Assembly: GCA_030681895.1 (NCBI GenBank)
Contig: JAUXRI010000078.1
Span: forward strand, 1-64,000
DNA: 64,000 nucleotides
From: Myxococcales bacterium
GTDB taxonomy: Bacteria; Myxococcota; Myxococcia; Myxococcales; Myxococcaceae
Direction: 5' to 3'
Shown here: one piece after another, positions 13,018 through 21,473 of the stretch
Layout of the letters: every line of letters starts with the position of its first letter
How positions within the stretch are numbered: the stretch's first letter is position 1
Made by a program: the position numbers and the translations under genes
The notes under the pieces: generated by a model
The model's input: only the letters and a program-made list of their open reading frames with translations
What the model was told of the DNA's origin: nothing
Database searches by the model: none

Positions 13018-14190
13018 ATGGTCTTGCGGGATGCGATGGTTCTGGTGGTGCTGGCGGTGTCCTCGGCGGCCTTCGCTGAAGACGATGCCCAACGCCGCGC
13101 GCGAGAGGAGCTCGAGAAGCAGCTCACCCAGATGGTGGGCACCGCGCCCTCTCGCGTTCGTATCGAGTTCGAGCCCATCGACGACCCCAACTTCCGCGTC
13201 GAGGAGTTCGAGCTGTCGGTCGATGGCAAGGTCATCAAGTCACCGACGCCAGCGGCCATCTCGACCTGGATTCAGGAAGGCCCGATGGCGATGGGCGTCG
13301 TCGATGTGACGCCGGGCCGACACAAGGTCAACGCGCGCGTCACGTACCACAACACTGCAAGCGCGATGGTGAGCGAGGAAGGCGATCACCGGTGGAAGGT
13401 CGCGGGCGACGTCGGCTTCGACGTGAACGCCGGCATCGAGGTGAAGGTGATCATCACCGCCGTGCGCGACCCCAAGCAGGCCGACATGAGCAAGCGCATC
13501 AAGCTCACGTTCCCGAGCAAGCCGTCGATGATCTCCAAGCTCGACGACGGCACGATGCCGGAGCCCTCGAAGCTGAAGCCGACTCCGATCGACGCCGGGC
13601 CGACGAAGGAACAGCTCGCAGCGGCGACGAAGGCTGCCGAGGCCGATGCCGCTGCGGAGGCGAAGCGTCTGGCGGCTGAAGAGAAGAAGCGGAAGGCAGA
13701 GGAGGCGGCCGCGGAGAAGCAGCGCAAGGCCGACGAGGCAAAGCTCGCGAAGGCGGCCGCCGCGGAAGAAAGGCAGCGCAAAGTCGAGGAAGCAAAGCTC
13801 GCGAAGGTGCAAGCCGCCGAGGAGAAGAAGCGAAAGGCTGAAGAGGCGAAGCTCGCGATCGTGCAGGCGGCGGAAGAGAAGAAGCGCCTGGCGGAAGAAG
13901 CGCGACTCGCGGCGCTGAAGCCGGCGGTTCCGGTCGAGCCCGCGGTCGTGGATGCTGGCGCGGCCGTCGCCGAGGTCCCCGTCGAGGTCGATGCCGGCGC
14001 CGTCGCGGTTGCCGAGGTGAAGCCCGCCGAGCCCATCGACGCTGGAGTGGCGGTCGTCGCGAAGCCGCCTCCGACGCCCGAAGAGGATGAGACGCCGTGG
14101 CTGCTGATCGGCGGAGGACTGCTGGTCGCGCTGGTCGCCGTGGTCCTGGTTCTGAAGCGTTCAGGTCGGGTGCCTGAGATCAAAGACTGA
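13018..14190 (+). CDS. Exported TolA-like coiled-coil protein with C-terminal membrane anchor
   Basis: 390 residues, with GGGGGAG just upstream of the ATG. Signal peptide 1-20 (cleavage near AFA-ED). A beta-rich domain of about 150 residues follows. An Ala/Glu/Lys coiled coil spans about 200-300, built from repeated AEEKKRKAEEAKLA-type units. Next is an Ala/Val/Asp/Pro linker and a single helix (WLLIGGGLLVALVAVVLVL) before a short basic tail. The coiled coil resembles TolA or MxaS-type stalks spanning the periplasm, but no TolA C-terminal domain is present. Function unknown. Confidence 0.75.
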   Translation: MVLRDAMVLVVLAVSSAAFAEDDAQRRAREELEKQLTQMVGTAPSRVRIEFEPIDDPNFRVEEFELSVDGKVIKSPTPAAISTWIQEGPMAMGVVDVTPGRHKVNARVTYHNTASAMVSEEGDHRWKVAGDVGFDVNAGIEVKVIITAVRDPKQADMSKRIKLTFPSKPSMISKLDDGTMPEPSKLKPTPIDAGPTKEQLAAATKAAEADAAAEAKRLAAEEKKRKAEEAAAEKQRKADEAKLAKAAAAEERQRKVEEAKLAKVQAAEEKKRKAEEAKLAIVQAAEEKKRLAEEARLAALKPAVPVEPAVVDAGAAVAEVPVEVDAGAVAVAEVKPAEPIDAGVAVVAKPPPTPEEDETPWLLIGGGLLVALVAVVLVLKRSGRVPEIKD

Positions 14191-14215
14191 GTGACTCGCG
14201 AGGCGCTGCCTCACT

Positions 14216-14539
14216 TCAGGCCAGGGGCCGCGCGAGCAGGCTGCGTGCCGTCCGGTGCCCGCGCTTCGCCGCGAACTCGAGGTGCGCGCGAGCCGAAGGC
14301 CCTGCCAACAACTGACCGAGTGAAAAGTGGGCGCGCACGTCTCCGCTCTTCGCCGCTCGTTGGTGCCACTGGATCGCTGCGCGCCGATTGGGCCGAGCGC
14401 CGATGCCGTTGAGCAGGTGAAGGCCAACGCAACCTGCCAGCTCCTCGAGGGCCTCGCCGATAAGCGCTCGAAAGGTGTGGCGGCCGGTCGCGGCGCAAAC
14501 TCCTGGGCGCTCGAAGCGTCTCTCTGGTGCATCGATCAC
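14216..14539 (-). CDS. Small Sel1-repeat-like protein
   Basis: 107 residues from GTG 14539. Residues about 30-105 look like Sel1 repeats: LEELAGCVGLHLLNGIGARP, then AAIQWHQRAAKSGDVRAHFS with the typical W-x3-AA-x2-G-x2-A pattern, then AHLEFAAKRGHRTA. Sel1 repeats are TPR-like protein-binding helices. The gene is convergent with the coiled-coil gene and divergent from the Cys-rich gene. Overlapping frames on both strands exist, so the start and even the gene are moderately uncertain. Confidence 0.5.
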   Translation of the reverse strand: MIDAPERRFERPGVCAATGRHTFRALIGEALEELAGCVGLHLLNGIGARPNRRAAIQWHQRAAKSGDVRAHFSLGQLLAGPSARAHLEFAAKRGHRTARSLLARPLA

Positions 14540-14579
14540 GCTTCACACCGTCACGCCCGTGTTCTCTCATCGGCCCTCC

Positions 14580-17500
14580 ATGACCTCTCAGGCTCGCGTC
14601 CTCGTCTGTGTGTCACTCGTTTTCGCGGGCGGGCTGTCGTGCTCGCCGCCAGTCTCCGCGCCCATCTGCAGCAGCGCGAACTGCCTGGGCTGCTGTGACG
14701 CCCAGGGCGTCTGCCAGAGCGGCCTCGAGGGCTCTGCGTGCGGTGTCAGCGGTTCCCGGTGCCTCGTGTGTTCGCGGTGCTTGAGCGGAGTCTGCGGCAT
14801 CGACAACTTCGGTGGCGGCGTCACCGGCCCGGGAGGCGGACAGTCGGGTGGAGGAGACGCAGGAGGCACTGCAGCAGGCGGAGGCGCTGCGGGCGGGCTG
14901 TCCTCGGGTGGCGGCGTCGCGGGAGGCGCGGCTGGCGGAACGAACACGGCCGGCGGGAGCAGCTCGGCGGGTGGCAGTGCCGGAGGGAACACGGCAGGAG
15001 GAAGCACTCCAGGTGGAGGGACCGCCGGCGGCATGGGCGGCGGCGCGACCGCTGGCGGAAGCGCCACCTGCGGACTTGGCCTCACCTCCTGCACCAGCGG
15101 CTGCGCCGACCTCACCACTGACGAGCGCAACTGCGGCCAGTGCGCGCGGCAGTGCGGCTCGGGCCTCGTCTGCTCCGCCAGCCAGTGCGTCTCGCTCCCG
15201 TCCGATTGTCGCCAGGGCGCGCCGTGTCCCTCGGGCTTCTTCTGCGACACGGCGAACGGGCGTTGTGAAGAGGGCTGCAACGCCAACACCCAGTGCCCGT
15301 CGATGGACTGCGATCTGTCGACGCACCTCTGTCGCTGTGGCGCAGGGCAACACCGCTGCGCGAGCCAGTGCGCCGTCGATCTCGACGTCGCGAGCTGCGG
15401 CACGCGCTGCCTGGCGTGCCCGGGCGCCGCCAATGGGACCGCCACCTGCGACGGCACCAGCTGCGGCGTGCGATGCAACGCGGGCTTCGAGAGCTGCGGC
15501 GGCCAATGCGCCGCGTGCCCGACGATGGGCGTCACGCAGACCGGCTGTGCTGGTGGCTCCTGCGTGGCCGTCGCGTGCGCCAGCGGCTTCCACCTCTGCA
15601 GCGGGCAGTGCGTTTCGAACACCTCGGTGTCATCGTGTGGAGCGAGCTGCACTCCATGCGCGACCGACCCGAGCGGAATCGCCGTCTGCAATGGCTCGAC
15701 GTGCGGGGTCCAGTGCAACTCCGGGTTCCGTGACTGTCAGGGCGCCTGTCGTCAATGCCCGACCGATCCCAACGGAACGGCGACGGCCTGCTCGGGCACG
15801 GCGTGCGTGCTCGCGGCGTGCGCGGCCGGCTTCCATCTCTGCAACGGAGCGTGCGTTCCCAACAACCTGACGGCGACGTGTGGGAGCGCGTGCGCCCCAT
15901 GCCCCACCGACCCGAATGGAACGCCGACCTGTGACGGCTTCTCGTGCGGCCTGTCGTGCAACGCGAACTTCCGCCCGTGTCAGGGGGCCTGCGCCTCATG
16001 TCCCTCGGACCCGAACGCGACCGGCACCACGTGCTCCGGCGCTCAGTGCCTTCAGGTCTGCAACGCGGGCTTCCATCGCTGCAACGGCGTCTGCGTCTCG
16101 AACAGCGCGACGGCGACCTGCGGGAGTGCGTGCTCGCCATGTCCCACTGATCCGAACGGCGTCGCCGGCTGCAACGGCTCGTCGTGCACGATGAGCTGCG
16201 GAGCCGGGTACCACGCGTGCGGCTCGACCTGCGCGCTCAACGCCTCGGTCTCGACCTGCGGCAGCCGCTGCTCTCCGTGCGCGACTGATCCGAACGGCGT
16301 CACGGCCTGTGACGGCACCAACTGCTCGCTGACCTGCAGCTCGGGCTTCACGAGCTGCAGCGGTTCGTGTGCCGCCTGCCCGACGGGGCCCGGGGTTGCC
16401 GGAACGACGTGTCAGGGCTTCCAGTGTGTCGCCACGGCCTGCAACACGGGCTACCGGCGGTGCGCCGCGGGGTGTTGCCCCTGGCAGATCGAGGTGATCG
16501 AGCAGGTCGGCCGCGCGTTCTACGCGAACGCGACCTCGTACTTCCTCCTCCCGGCGCCCAGCCTCGCGCTGGTGAACGGCAACCCTGTCGTCGCGTACGG
16601 CAGTGTCTCGAGCGGGCAGGCCAACTCGATCGGGTCGGGCTCGAAGATCCGCTATGGCGTGCGCTCCACGAGCGGCACGTGGACCCTCTCGGACGTCTAC
16701 GGCACCACCAGCACCTGCGTCGCCGGCACCGAACACCTCGGAGACACCAACGATCGCCCGTGGCTCGTCACCACCTCGACCGAGGCGTTCATCGCCTTCG
16801 ACAAGCGCGACAACGAGACGACCGGCGCCTCGCAGCTCTACCTCGCGCGTGGGCCCATCGCTGGCGGCGCCTTCACGGTCGAGCAGGCGTACGCCGCGAA
16901 CTGGATCACCCAGGCCTCGCTCTTTCTCAACGGCACGACGCCCGAGATCGCGTTCTCGTATCGAATCGGCACGACCGACAACCGCCTCGCCTGGGTCGCG
17001 AAGAGTTTCGGCTCGTGGGCGACGCCCGAGAACGTCTTCACCTACGGCCTCAACGGCGGGCTTCCGTACTGGCGGCCCATCGCCGGCCGGAGCGGCTCGA
17101 GCCCCGAGATCATGTACACGCACTACGGCGAGCTGCTGCGCGCCAGCAAGAGCGGGTCGACGTGGTCGTCCACGGTGATCCAGGGCTCGCCGTGCACCTC
17201 GTCGACCGGCTGCGGCGGCGCTAACGTCTCGACGACCTCGAACGGCTTGTGGATGTCGACGGCGCGCTTCACGAACATCAACGGCACCGAAGTGCTCGTG
17301 AAGCGGGTCGACAACGGAGCGTCGTTCCCCACCGTGTGGCGTACGAGTTCGAACGGGCCCATCGTGTCGGCAGCTGACCCCACGAACTTCAGCAACCCGC
17401 TTCAGGCCGCGTATATCGAAGCCGGCGCGCTCAAGGTCGTGAAGGCCAACGGCGCGGGAGTGTGGGAGGCGAGCACGATCGCCACTGGCCTCGACCCACG

Positions 17501-17591
17501 CGGTGGGCTCGACATCGCGGTCGACTCGAGCGGCAACCCGCACGTCGTGTACTACTCGTCGGGCGACTACCGGTTGCGCTACGCCCACTGA
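14580..17591 (+). CDS. Large Cys-rich surface protein, probable lipoprotein
   Basis: 1003 residues. The ATG at 14580 gives a signal peptide ending near GGLSC, a non-ideal lipobox; the longer frame from 14475 would precede it with unlikely sequence. After the N-terminal NC-x-GCC Cys cluster comes a Gly/Ser/Thr/Ala-rich linker (about 78-195). About ten Cys modules follow (about 200-640), with repeating units such as CNAGFHRCNGVCVSN and CSPCPTDPNGV. The last ~360 residues lack Cys clustering and resemble a secreted beta-propeller (WTLSDVYGTT, GNPHVVYYSSGDYRLRYAH). It shares its N-terminal Cys motif with the lipoprotein at 29718. A surface or extracellular adhesive role is plausible but inferred. 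Confidence 0.8.
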   Translation: MTSQARVLVCVSLVFAGGLSCSPPVSAPICSSANCLGCCDAQGVCQSGLEGSACGVSGSRCLVCSRCLSGVCGIDNFGGGVTGPGGGQSGGGDAGGTAAGGGAAGGLSSGGGVAGGAAGGTNTAGGSSSAGGSAGGNTAGGSTPGGGTAGGMGGGATAGGSATCGLGLTSCTSGCADLTTDERNCGQCARQCGSGLVCSASQCVSLPSDCRQGAPCPSGFFCDTANGRCEEGCNANTQCPSMDCDLSTHLCRCGAGQHRCASQCAVDLDVASCGTRCLACPGAANGTATCDGTSCGVRCNAGFESCGGQCAACPTMGVTQTGCAGGSCVAVACASGFHLCSGQCVSNTSVSSCGASCTPCATDPSGIAVCNGSTCGVQCNSGFRDCQGACRQCPTDPNGTATACSGTACVLAACAAGFHLCNGACVPNNLTATCGSACAPCPTDPNGTPTCDGFSCGLSCNANFRPCQGACASCPSDPNATGTTCSGAQCLQVCNAGFHRCNGVCVSNSATATCGSACSPCPTDPNGVAGCNGSSCTMSCGAGYHACGSTCALNASVSTCGSRCSPCATDPNGVTACDGTNCSLTCSSGFTSCSGSCAACPTGPGVAGTTCQGFQCVATACNTGYRRCAAGCCPWQIEVIEQVGRAFYANATSYFLLPAPSLALVNGNPVVAYGSVSSGQANSIGSGSKIRYGVRSTSGTWTLSDVYGTTSTCVAGTEHLGDTNDRPWLVTTSTEAFIAFDKRDNETTGASQLYLARGPIAGGAFTVEQAYAANWITQASLFLNGTTPEIAFSYRIGTTDNRLAWVAKSFGSWATPENVFTYGLNGGLPYWRPIAGRSGSSPEIMYTHYGELLRASKSGSTWSSTVIQGSPCTSSTGCGGANVSTTSNGLWMSTARFTNINGTEVLVKRVDNGASFPTVWRTSSNGPIVSAADPTNFSNPLQAAYIEAGALKVVKANGAGVWEASTIATGLDPRGGLDIAVDSSGNPHVVYYSSGDYRLRYAH

Positions 17592-20004
17592 CGTTCACCA
17601 CAGCGAACGAGGTCGCCGCCTGCACGGTGGGTCGCGGCCCGAACGTCTCGACCGTCACGTCACGCCCGTCGCTGCGGAATGTCACCGCGCCGTCTCGATC
17701 GGTCCGGTAGCAGCGCGCGCCGGCCTGCTGCCATCGCGCCACCACGTCTTCGCGTGGGAAGCTGAAGCGGTTGTTCCGACCCACGCAGAACACCACGTAC
17801 TTCGCCCGCGTGCCCTGCACGAAGCCCGGCGTCGATGAGGTGTCGGAGCCGTGATGCGGCGCCTTCACCACCGTCACCTCGCCGGTCGGGCCCAACAGAT
17901 CCTCACCGACCTCTTCGATGTCGCCGGTGAGCAGGAACGACACCTTGCCGTGCGTGAGCTTCAACACAATCGACCGATCGTTCTCGTCGTCGATCGGCGC
18001 CCGGTCCACCGGCGGCCCGAGCACGTCCACCTGCACCTCTCCGAAGGAGATCCCCTCGTGGCTCCGATCGACGATCTCGATCTCCGCGCCATCCACTGCG
18101 GCCATCAGATCGGTCGTCAGCGGGCCAGCTGGAGACGGCGACAACCACAATCGCCGGGCCGGCACCTGTTCCAGTGTCGAAATCAACCCGAGCGCGTGAT
18201 CGGGGTGCGCGTGACTCAACACCGCAAGGTCGAGCGACCGAATGCGCTTCTCACGCAGGAACGGGATCACGAACCGGGCGCCCGTGTCAGCGCCGCCCGG
18301 CACGCCGCCGCCGTCGATCAACAGGTGATGCCCGCGATGACTCACCACCGTCGCGTCGCCGTGGCCCACGGCCAGGAACGTCACCTCGAGCCCCTCTGCC
18401 TTCTGCGGAGGCACCGTGAGATGAACGAGCGCGGCGATCGGCGTCGCGAGCGCAAGCCACCGCCAGCGGCTCTTCAGCAACACGAAGCACGCGAGCCCCG
18501 CCCACCACACCAGCGCGAGCACGATCGGTGGCGAGGGGATCTCCCAGGTCGCGAAGGGCAGGGCGGCGAACTTCTCCGCGATCAGCAGCAGCACCGAAGC
18601 GAGCCGGGTCCCGATCCACAGCACTGGCGTGGCCAGCCCGGGCGCGATGACGAAGAGCGCAGCTGACGAGGCAGCGAGCAGGGTCAGCGCTCCTGAGATC
18701 GGCATCGCCACCACGTTCGACACCAGGCCCGCGACGCCGAGCCGCTGAAACGTCATCGCCACGATCGGCGCCGAGACCACCGTCACCGCGAGGCTGGCGA
18801 GCCCCGTCGTCAGCGCCGCTTCGTTCCACTTCCACAGGCGCAGCCGCCAGCCCTGCGCGACCGCGGGCGAAGGAACCGGGACCGGCACCAGGCTCCGCAG
18901 CGTTGGCGTGAGCAGCACCAGCGCGAGCACGGCCGAGAACGACAGCTGCAACGAGAGATCGAACACCGACGCCGGCTCGAGCACGAGCATCGCTGCTGCC
19001 GCGAGGGCCAGCGCGTTGAGCCCGTCCGATCGACGCCGCAGTGTGTGAGACAGCAGGAGCACCGAGCACATCACCGCCGAACGAACTGCGGGCGCCTGCA
19101 GGCCCGTGAAGACGACGTAGCCCCACGTCAACGGCAGCGAGAGCGGCGCGGCCACTCGACGAGGCTCCACGCGGCGAAAGAACCGGCCCGGCGCGCGAAT
19201 CGCGAGCCATCGAATGAGGCCGAACAGCGCGAAGGCCAACACCGCGACGTGCAGGCCGCTGACCGACAACACGTGCGCGAGTCCGCTCCGGGCGAAGTCG
19301 TCTTCCACCTGCTCGTTGAGCGTCGCGCGGAGCCCGGCCGACAGCGTGAGGAACAGCGACGCCGACGCCGCGTCAGGAGCCGCTGCCCGGGTCGCGGTCT
19401 CGAGCTCCGCGTGCGTGCGCCTCAGCCATCGTCGCCACGCCGGCGCGGCGTCCACCGTCACCAGGCGAACTCCTTCGAAGCTCCCGGTGTACGGCTGGCC
19501 ACGGCCGAGCGCGCGCCGCCACCCGTTCCATTCGCCTGGATTCGAGGTGGGGACGATCGGCTTGAGCTTCGCCTCGACCGCGATTCGAGCTCCCACCTCG
19601 GTCGGCGGAGCCGCTGCGCCAAACAGCTGCGCCCGAAACCTCGCTGTCGAGCCCGAGACGCGCGCCACCTGGAGTCCCAATTGCACGCCGCCTTCGACGA
19701 CCTTGACGGACTCGACCTCGCCTTCGAGCACGAGCCGGCTGCCAGGCACGACGTCGGGGCCCTCAATCGCCGCGTGGAGCGACGCGAGACCGCCGCCAAG
19801 CCCCAGACTGGCCAGGAGCATCAGCACACGCCCCAGGGGCTTTCCCTGCCGCCAGAACGCGAGCCCAGCGCCGATGACGAACGCGCTCAGGAACCACCAT
19901 GGCGGCGGGTGGGTTTGTGCTGCGAGTGCAGCTCCTAACACCAACGCCGTCACAGGAAACACCGCCGGGCGATTGCCCAGCGCCCACCACGTCCACCCGC
20001 CCAT
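17431..20004 (-). CDS. comEC: ComEC/Rec2 family DNA-uptake channel protein
   Basis: 857 residues. N-terminal membrane helices, an OB-like extracytoplasmic domain (about 85-190), then the ComEC competence core with SGLAHVLSVSGLHVAVLAFA and many helices. The C-terminal metallo-beta-lactamase-like domain has SHAHPDHALGL. ComEC transports one DNA strand across the inner membrane during transformation. The last ~53 codons overlap the convergent Cys-rich gene and read as Arg/Ser-rich sequence after the normal end of the domain. This suggests loss of the original stop. Start ATG 20004. Confidence 0.92.
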   Translation of the reverse strand: MGGWTWWALGNRPAVFPVTALVLGAALAAQTHPPPWWFLSAFVIGAGLAFWRQGKPLGRVLMLLASLGLGGGLASLHAAIEGPDVVPGSRLVLEGEVESVKVVEGGVQLGLQVARVSGSTARFRAQLFGAAAPPTEVGARIAVEAKLKPIVPTSNPGEWNGWRRALGRGQPYTGSFEGVRLVTVDAAPAWRRWLRRTHAELETATRAAAPDAASASLFLTLSAGLRATLNEQVEDDFARSGLAHVLSVSGLHVAVLAFALFGLIRWLAIRAPGRFFRRVEPRRVAAPLSLPLTWGYVVFTGLQAPAVRSAVMCSVLLLSHTLRRRSDGLNALALAAAAMLVLEPASVFDLSLQLSFSAVLALVLLTPTLRSLVPVPVPSPAVAQGWRLRLWKWNEAALTTGLASLAVTVVSAPIVAMTFQRLGVAGLVSNVVAMPISGALTLLAASSAALFVIAPGLATPVLWIGTRLASVLLLIAEKFAALPFATWEIPSPPIVLALVWWAGLACFVLLKSRWRWLALATPIAALVHLTVPPQKAEGLEVTFLAVGHGDATVVSHRGHHLLIDGGGVPGGADTGARFVIPFLREKRIRSLDLAVLSHAHPDHALGLISTLEQVPARRLWLSPSPAGPLTTDLMAAVDGAEIEIVDRSHEGISFGEVQVDVLGPPVDRAPIDDENDRSIVLKLTHGKVSFLLTGDIEEVGEDLLGPTGEVTVVKAPHHGSDTSSTPGFVQGTRAKYVVFCVGRNNRFSFPREDVVARWQQAGARCYRTDRDGAVTFRSDGRDVTVETFGPRPTVQAATSFAVVNVSGRSATGSRPTSSTRRAGCRSSRPRCRAHRVGRGQWRSCSPPTLPRRWPSRP

Positions 20005-20093
20005 GTGCCACCCCCGCCCAACCCCAGACGCCGTCGTTACGGTAGGGGATGTGTGGGTTTGTAGTCAACGCGGTTTCATGGTAAGAATGCTTC

Positions 20094-20107
20094 ATTCCGA
20101 CCGGAAT
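20094..20107. promoter_or_regulatory. Inverted repeat upstream of cdnL
   Basis: A perfect palindrome with six-base arms (ATTCCG/CGGAAT) and a two-base spacer ends 36 bases before the cdnL start, in the divergent gap with comEC. It could be an operator or part of the 5' leader; nothing ties it to a known regulator. Confidence 0.35.
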
Positions 20108-20143
20108 CGGCGGAAATAAAGCAGCAAAACCAAGGAGTTGCGA

Positions 20144-20632
20144 GTGTTCAAGCCAGGTGACAAGGCGGTCTACCCCGGGCACGGCGTCGGGGAAGTGGTG
20201 GGAATCGAGCACACGGAGGTCGCCGGTCAACGGCAGAGCTTCTACGTGCTCAAGATGCTCGAGAAGAACGGCGGGCGGTTTCTCATTCCCATCAACAAGA
20301 TCGGCCAGGTCGGCCTCCGCGAGATCATCAGCGAAGACGACGTGAAGCAGGTCTACGCAATCCTCAAAGAGAAGGACATCTCGGTCGACTCCACGACCTG
20401 GAACCGGCGCTACCGGGAGTACATGGAGAAGATCAAGACGGGCTCGGTCTTCGAGATCGCCGAAGTGCTCCGCGACCTGTACCTGCTCAAGGGCGACAAG
20501 GATCTCTCGTTCGGTGAGCGCAAGATGCTCGACACCGCGCGCTCGCTGCTCATCAAGGAGCTCGCGTTCGCCAAGGGCGTCACCGAGCAGGACATCGAGA
20601 ACGATCTGAAGAAGATCTTCAACATGGCCTGA
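20144..20632 (+). CDS. cdnL: CarD-family transcription factor CdnL
   Basis: 162 residues. The N-terminal RNA-polymerase-interacting domain opens FKPGDKAVYPGHGVGEV; the helical C-terminal domain includes STTWNRRYREYMEKIKTGS and DLSFGERKMLDTARSLLIKE, nearly as I recall Myxococcus CdnL. CdnL binds RNAP beta and stabilises open complexes at housekeeping promoters such as rRNA promoters. Start choice: GGAG ends at 20137, so GTG 20144 has ideal six-base spacing, while TTG 20138 would touch it. A strong terminator follows directly. Confidence 0.95.
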   Translation: MFKPGDKAVYPGHGVGEVVGIEHTEVAGQRQSFYVLKMLEKNGGRFLIPINKIGQVGLREIISEDDVKQVYAILKEKDISVDSTTWNRRYREYMEKIKTGSVFEIAEVLRDLYLLKGDKDLSFGERKMLDTARSLLIKELAFAKGVTEQDIENDLKKIFNMA

Positions 20633-20650
20633 GTCGGTTTTCCGACTCGA

Positions 20651-20685
20651 AACCCCGGACTGCCACGTGCACTCCGGGGTTTTTT
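20651..20685 (+). terminator. Rho-independent terminator after cdnL
   Basis: An 8-bp perfect stem (ACCCCGGA 20652-20659 with TCCGGGGT 20673-20680), extended by one A-T pair, is followed by a run of six T. It lies 18 bases after the cdnL stop and just before the next gene's ribosome-binding site. Confidence 0.9.
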
Positions 20686-20702
20686 CATGTTCAGAGGAGC
20701 CC

Positions 20703-21398
20703 GTGAGCGAGAACGACGACTCCGAGATCCAACCTGGCCCGCCGCCGCCTGAGCCCTCTGCCATCGAGGAGCGCCGCGAGGACCAGGGGAAGCGCATCGC
20801 CGAGCTCGAGGCGAAGCTGGCGCGGCCCAGCAACGTCGGCGTCACGCCGCTGGTGGCTGCGGTGGCGCTGGTGTTCATCGGCTATCTTCTCTGGGGGCAG
20901 CGCGCCGATCTCGAGTACCAGTTCACCGCTCCGAAAGAGGCGATCGATCTCGGCACCGAAGGCGCGTATCGCTTCGATCTCGCGCAGTCGAACCGGTACG
21001 TGCAGATCCACGGCTCGCCGTCGCCGCGAGGCTGGTACTGGGTCGAGCGCAACACGACGGTGGTGGCCGTTGGCATCCTCGAGACGCCGATCATCCTGCG
21101 CCGCCCTACGCTGCCCAACGAAGCGTGGAACCCGGGCGAGCCGCCGCCACGACCCGATGCGCGACCGTTCACGGTAAAGGGCCGCCTGCTGTCGCGAGCC
21201 GAGGCACCTGCGAAGTACGCCGACGCCTTCACGGGCTACGAGAGCTGGTCCGGCGCTCCCGCGAAGTGGATCCTGCTGCAGGAAGACAAGCCCGGCGGCG
21301 ATGTCGGAGGCCAGGCGTGGGTCGTGCTGCTCGCGGCGTTCTGGATGTTCAACCTGTGGTTGCTGGTTCGCGGGACACTTCGCCTCGTTCGCCGCTGA
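20703..21398 (+). CDS. Two-helix membrane protein with periplasmic domain, unknown function
   Basis: 231 residues from GTG 20703, preceded by AGAGGAG; the longer frame from 20667 would run through the cdnL terminator. An N-terminal acidic/Pro segment and short coiled coil (EERREDQGKRIAELEAKL) precede TM1 (about 45-62, LVAAVALVFIGYLLWG). A soluble domain of about 140 residues follows, then TM2 near the C-terminus (AWVVLLAAFWMFNLWLLVRG). The soluble part should face the periplasm. No family recognised. The cdnL terminator means it likely has its own promoter or depends on read-through. Confidence 0.75.
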   Translation: MSENDDSEIQPGPPPPEPSAIEERREDQGKRIAELEAKLARPSNVGVTPLVAAVALVFIGYLLWGQRADLEYQFTAPKEAIDLGTEGAYRFDLAQSNRYVQIHGSPSPRGWYWVERNTTVVAVGILETPIILRRPTLPNEAWNPGEPPPRPDARPFTVKGRLLSRAEAPAKYADAFTGYESWSGAPAKWILLQEDKPGGDVGGQAWVVLLAAFWMFNLWLLVRGTLRLVRR

Positions 21399-21418
21399 GG
21401 AGCCTCAGAAACGACGAA

Positions 21419-21445
21419 GGGACGACCCGGTGTTGGCGTCGTCCC
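21419..21445. terminator. Possible hairpin between convergent genes
   Basis: GGGACGAC (21419-21426) pairs with GTCGTCCC (21438-21445) over an 11-base loop, between the convergent membrane-protein and FHA genes. Neither strand has a long T tract, though the minus strand continues with TTCGTCGTTT. It may act as a weak bidirectional terminator. Confidence 0.45.
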
Positions 21446-21473
21446 CGTTCGCTGCGGCACTTCGTTCGGCCGC

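Noticed and set aside
14475-14579. Longer N-terminus of the 1003-residue Cys-rich protein
   Set aside because: The signal peptide and Cys cluster start at ATG 14580, and the extra region overlaps the Sel1-like gene.
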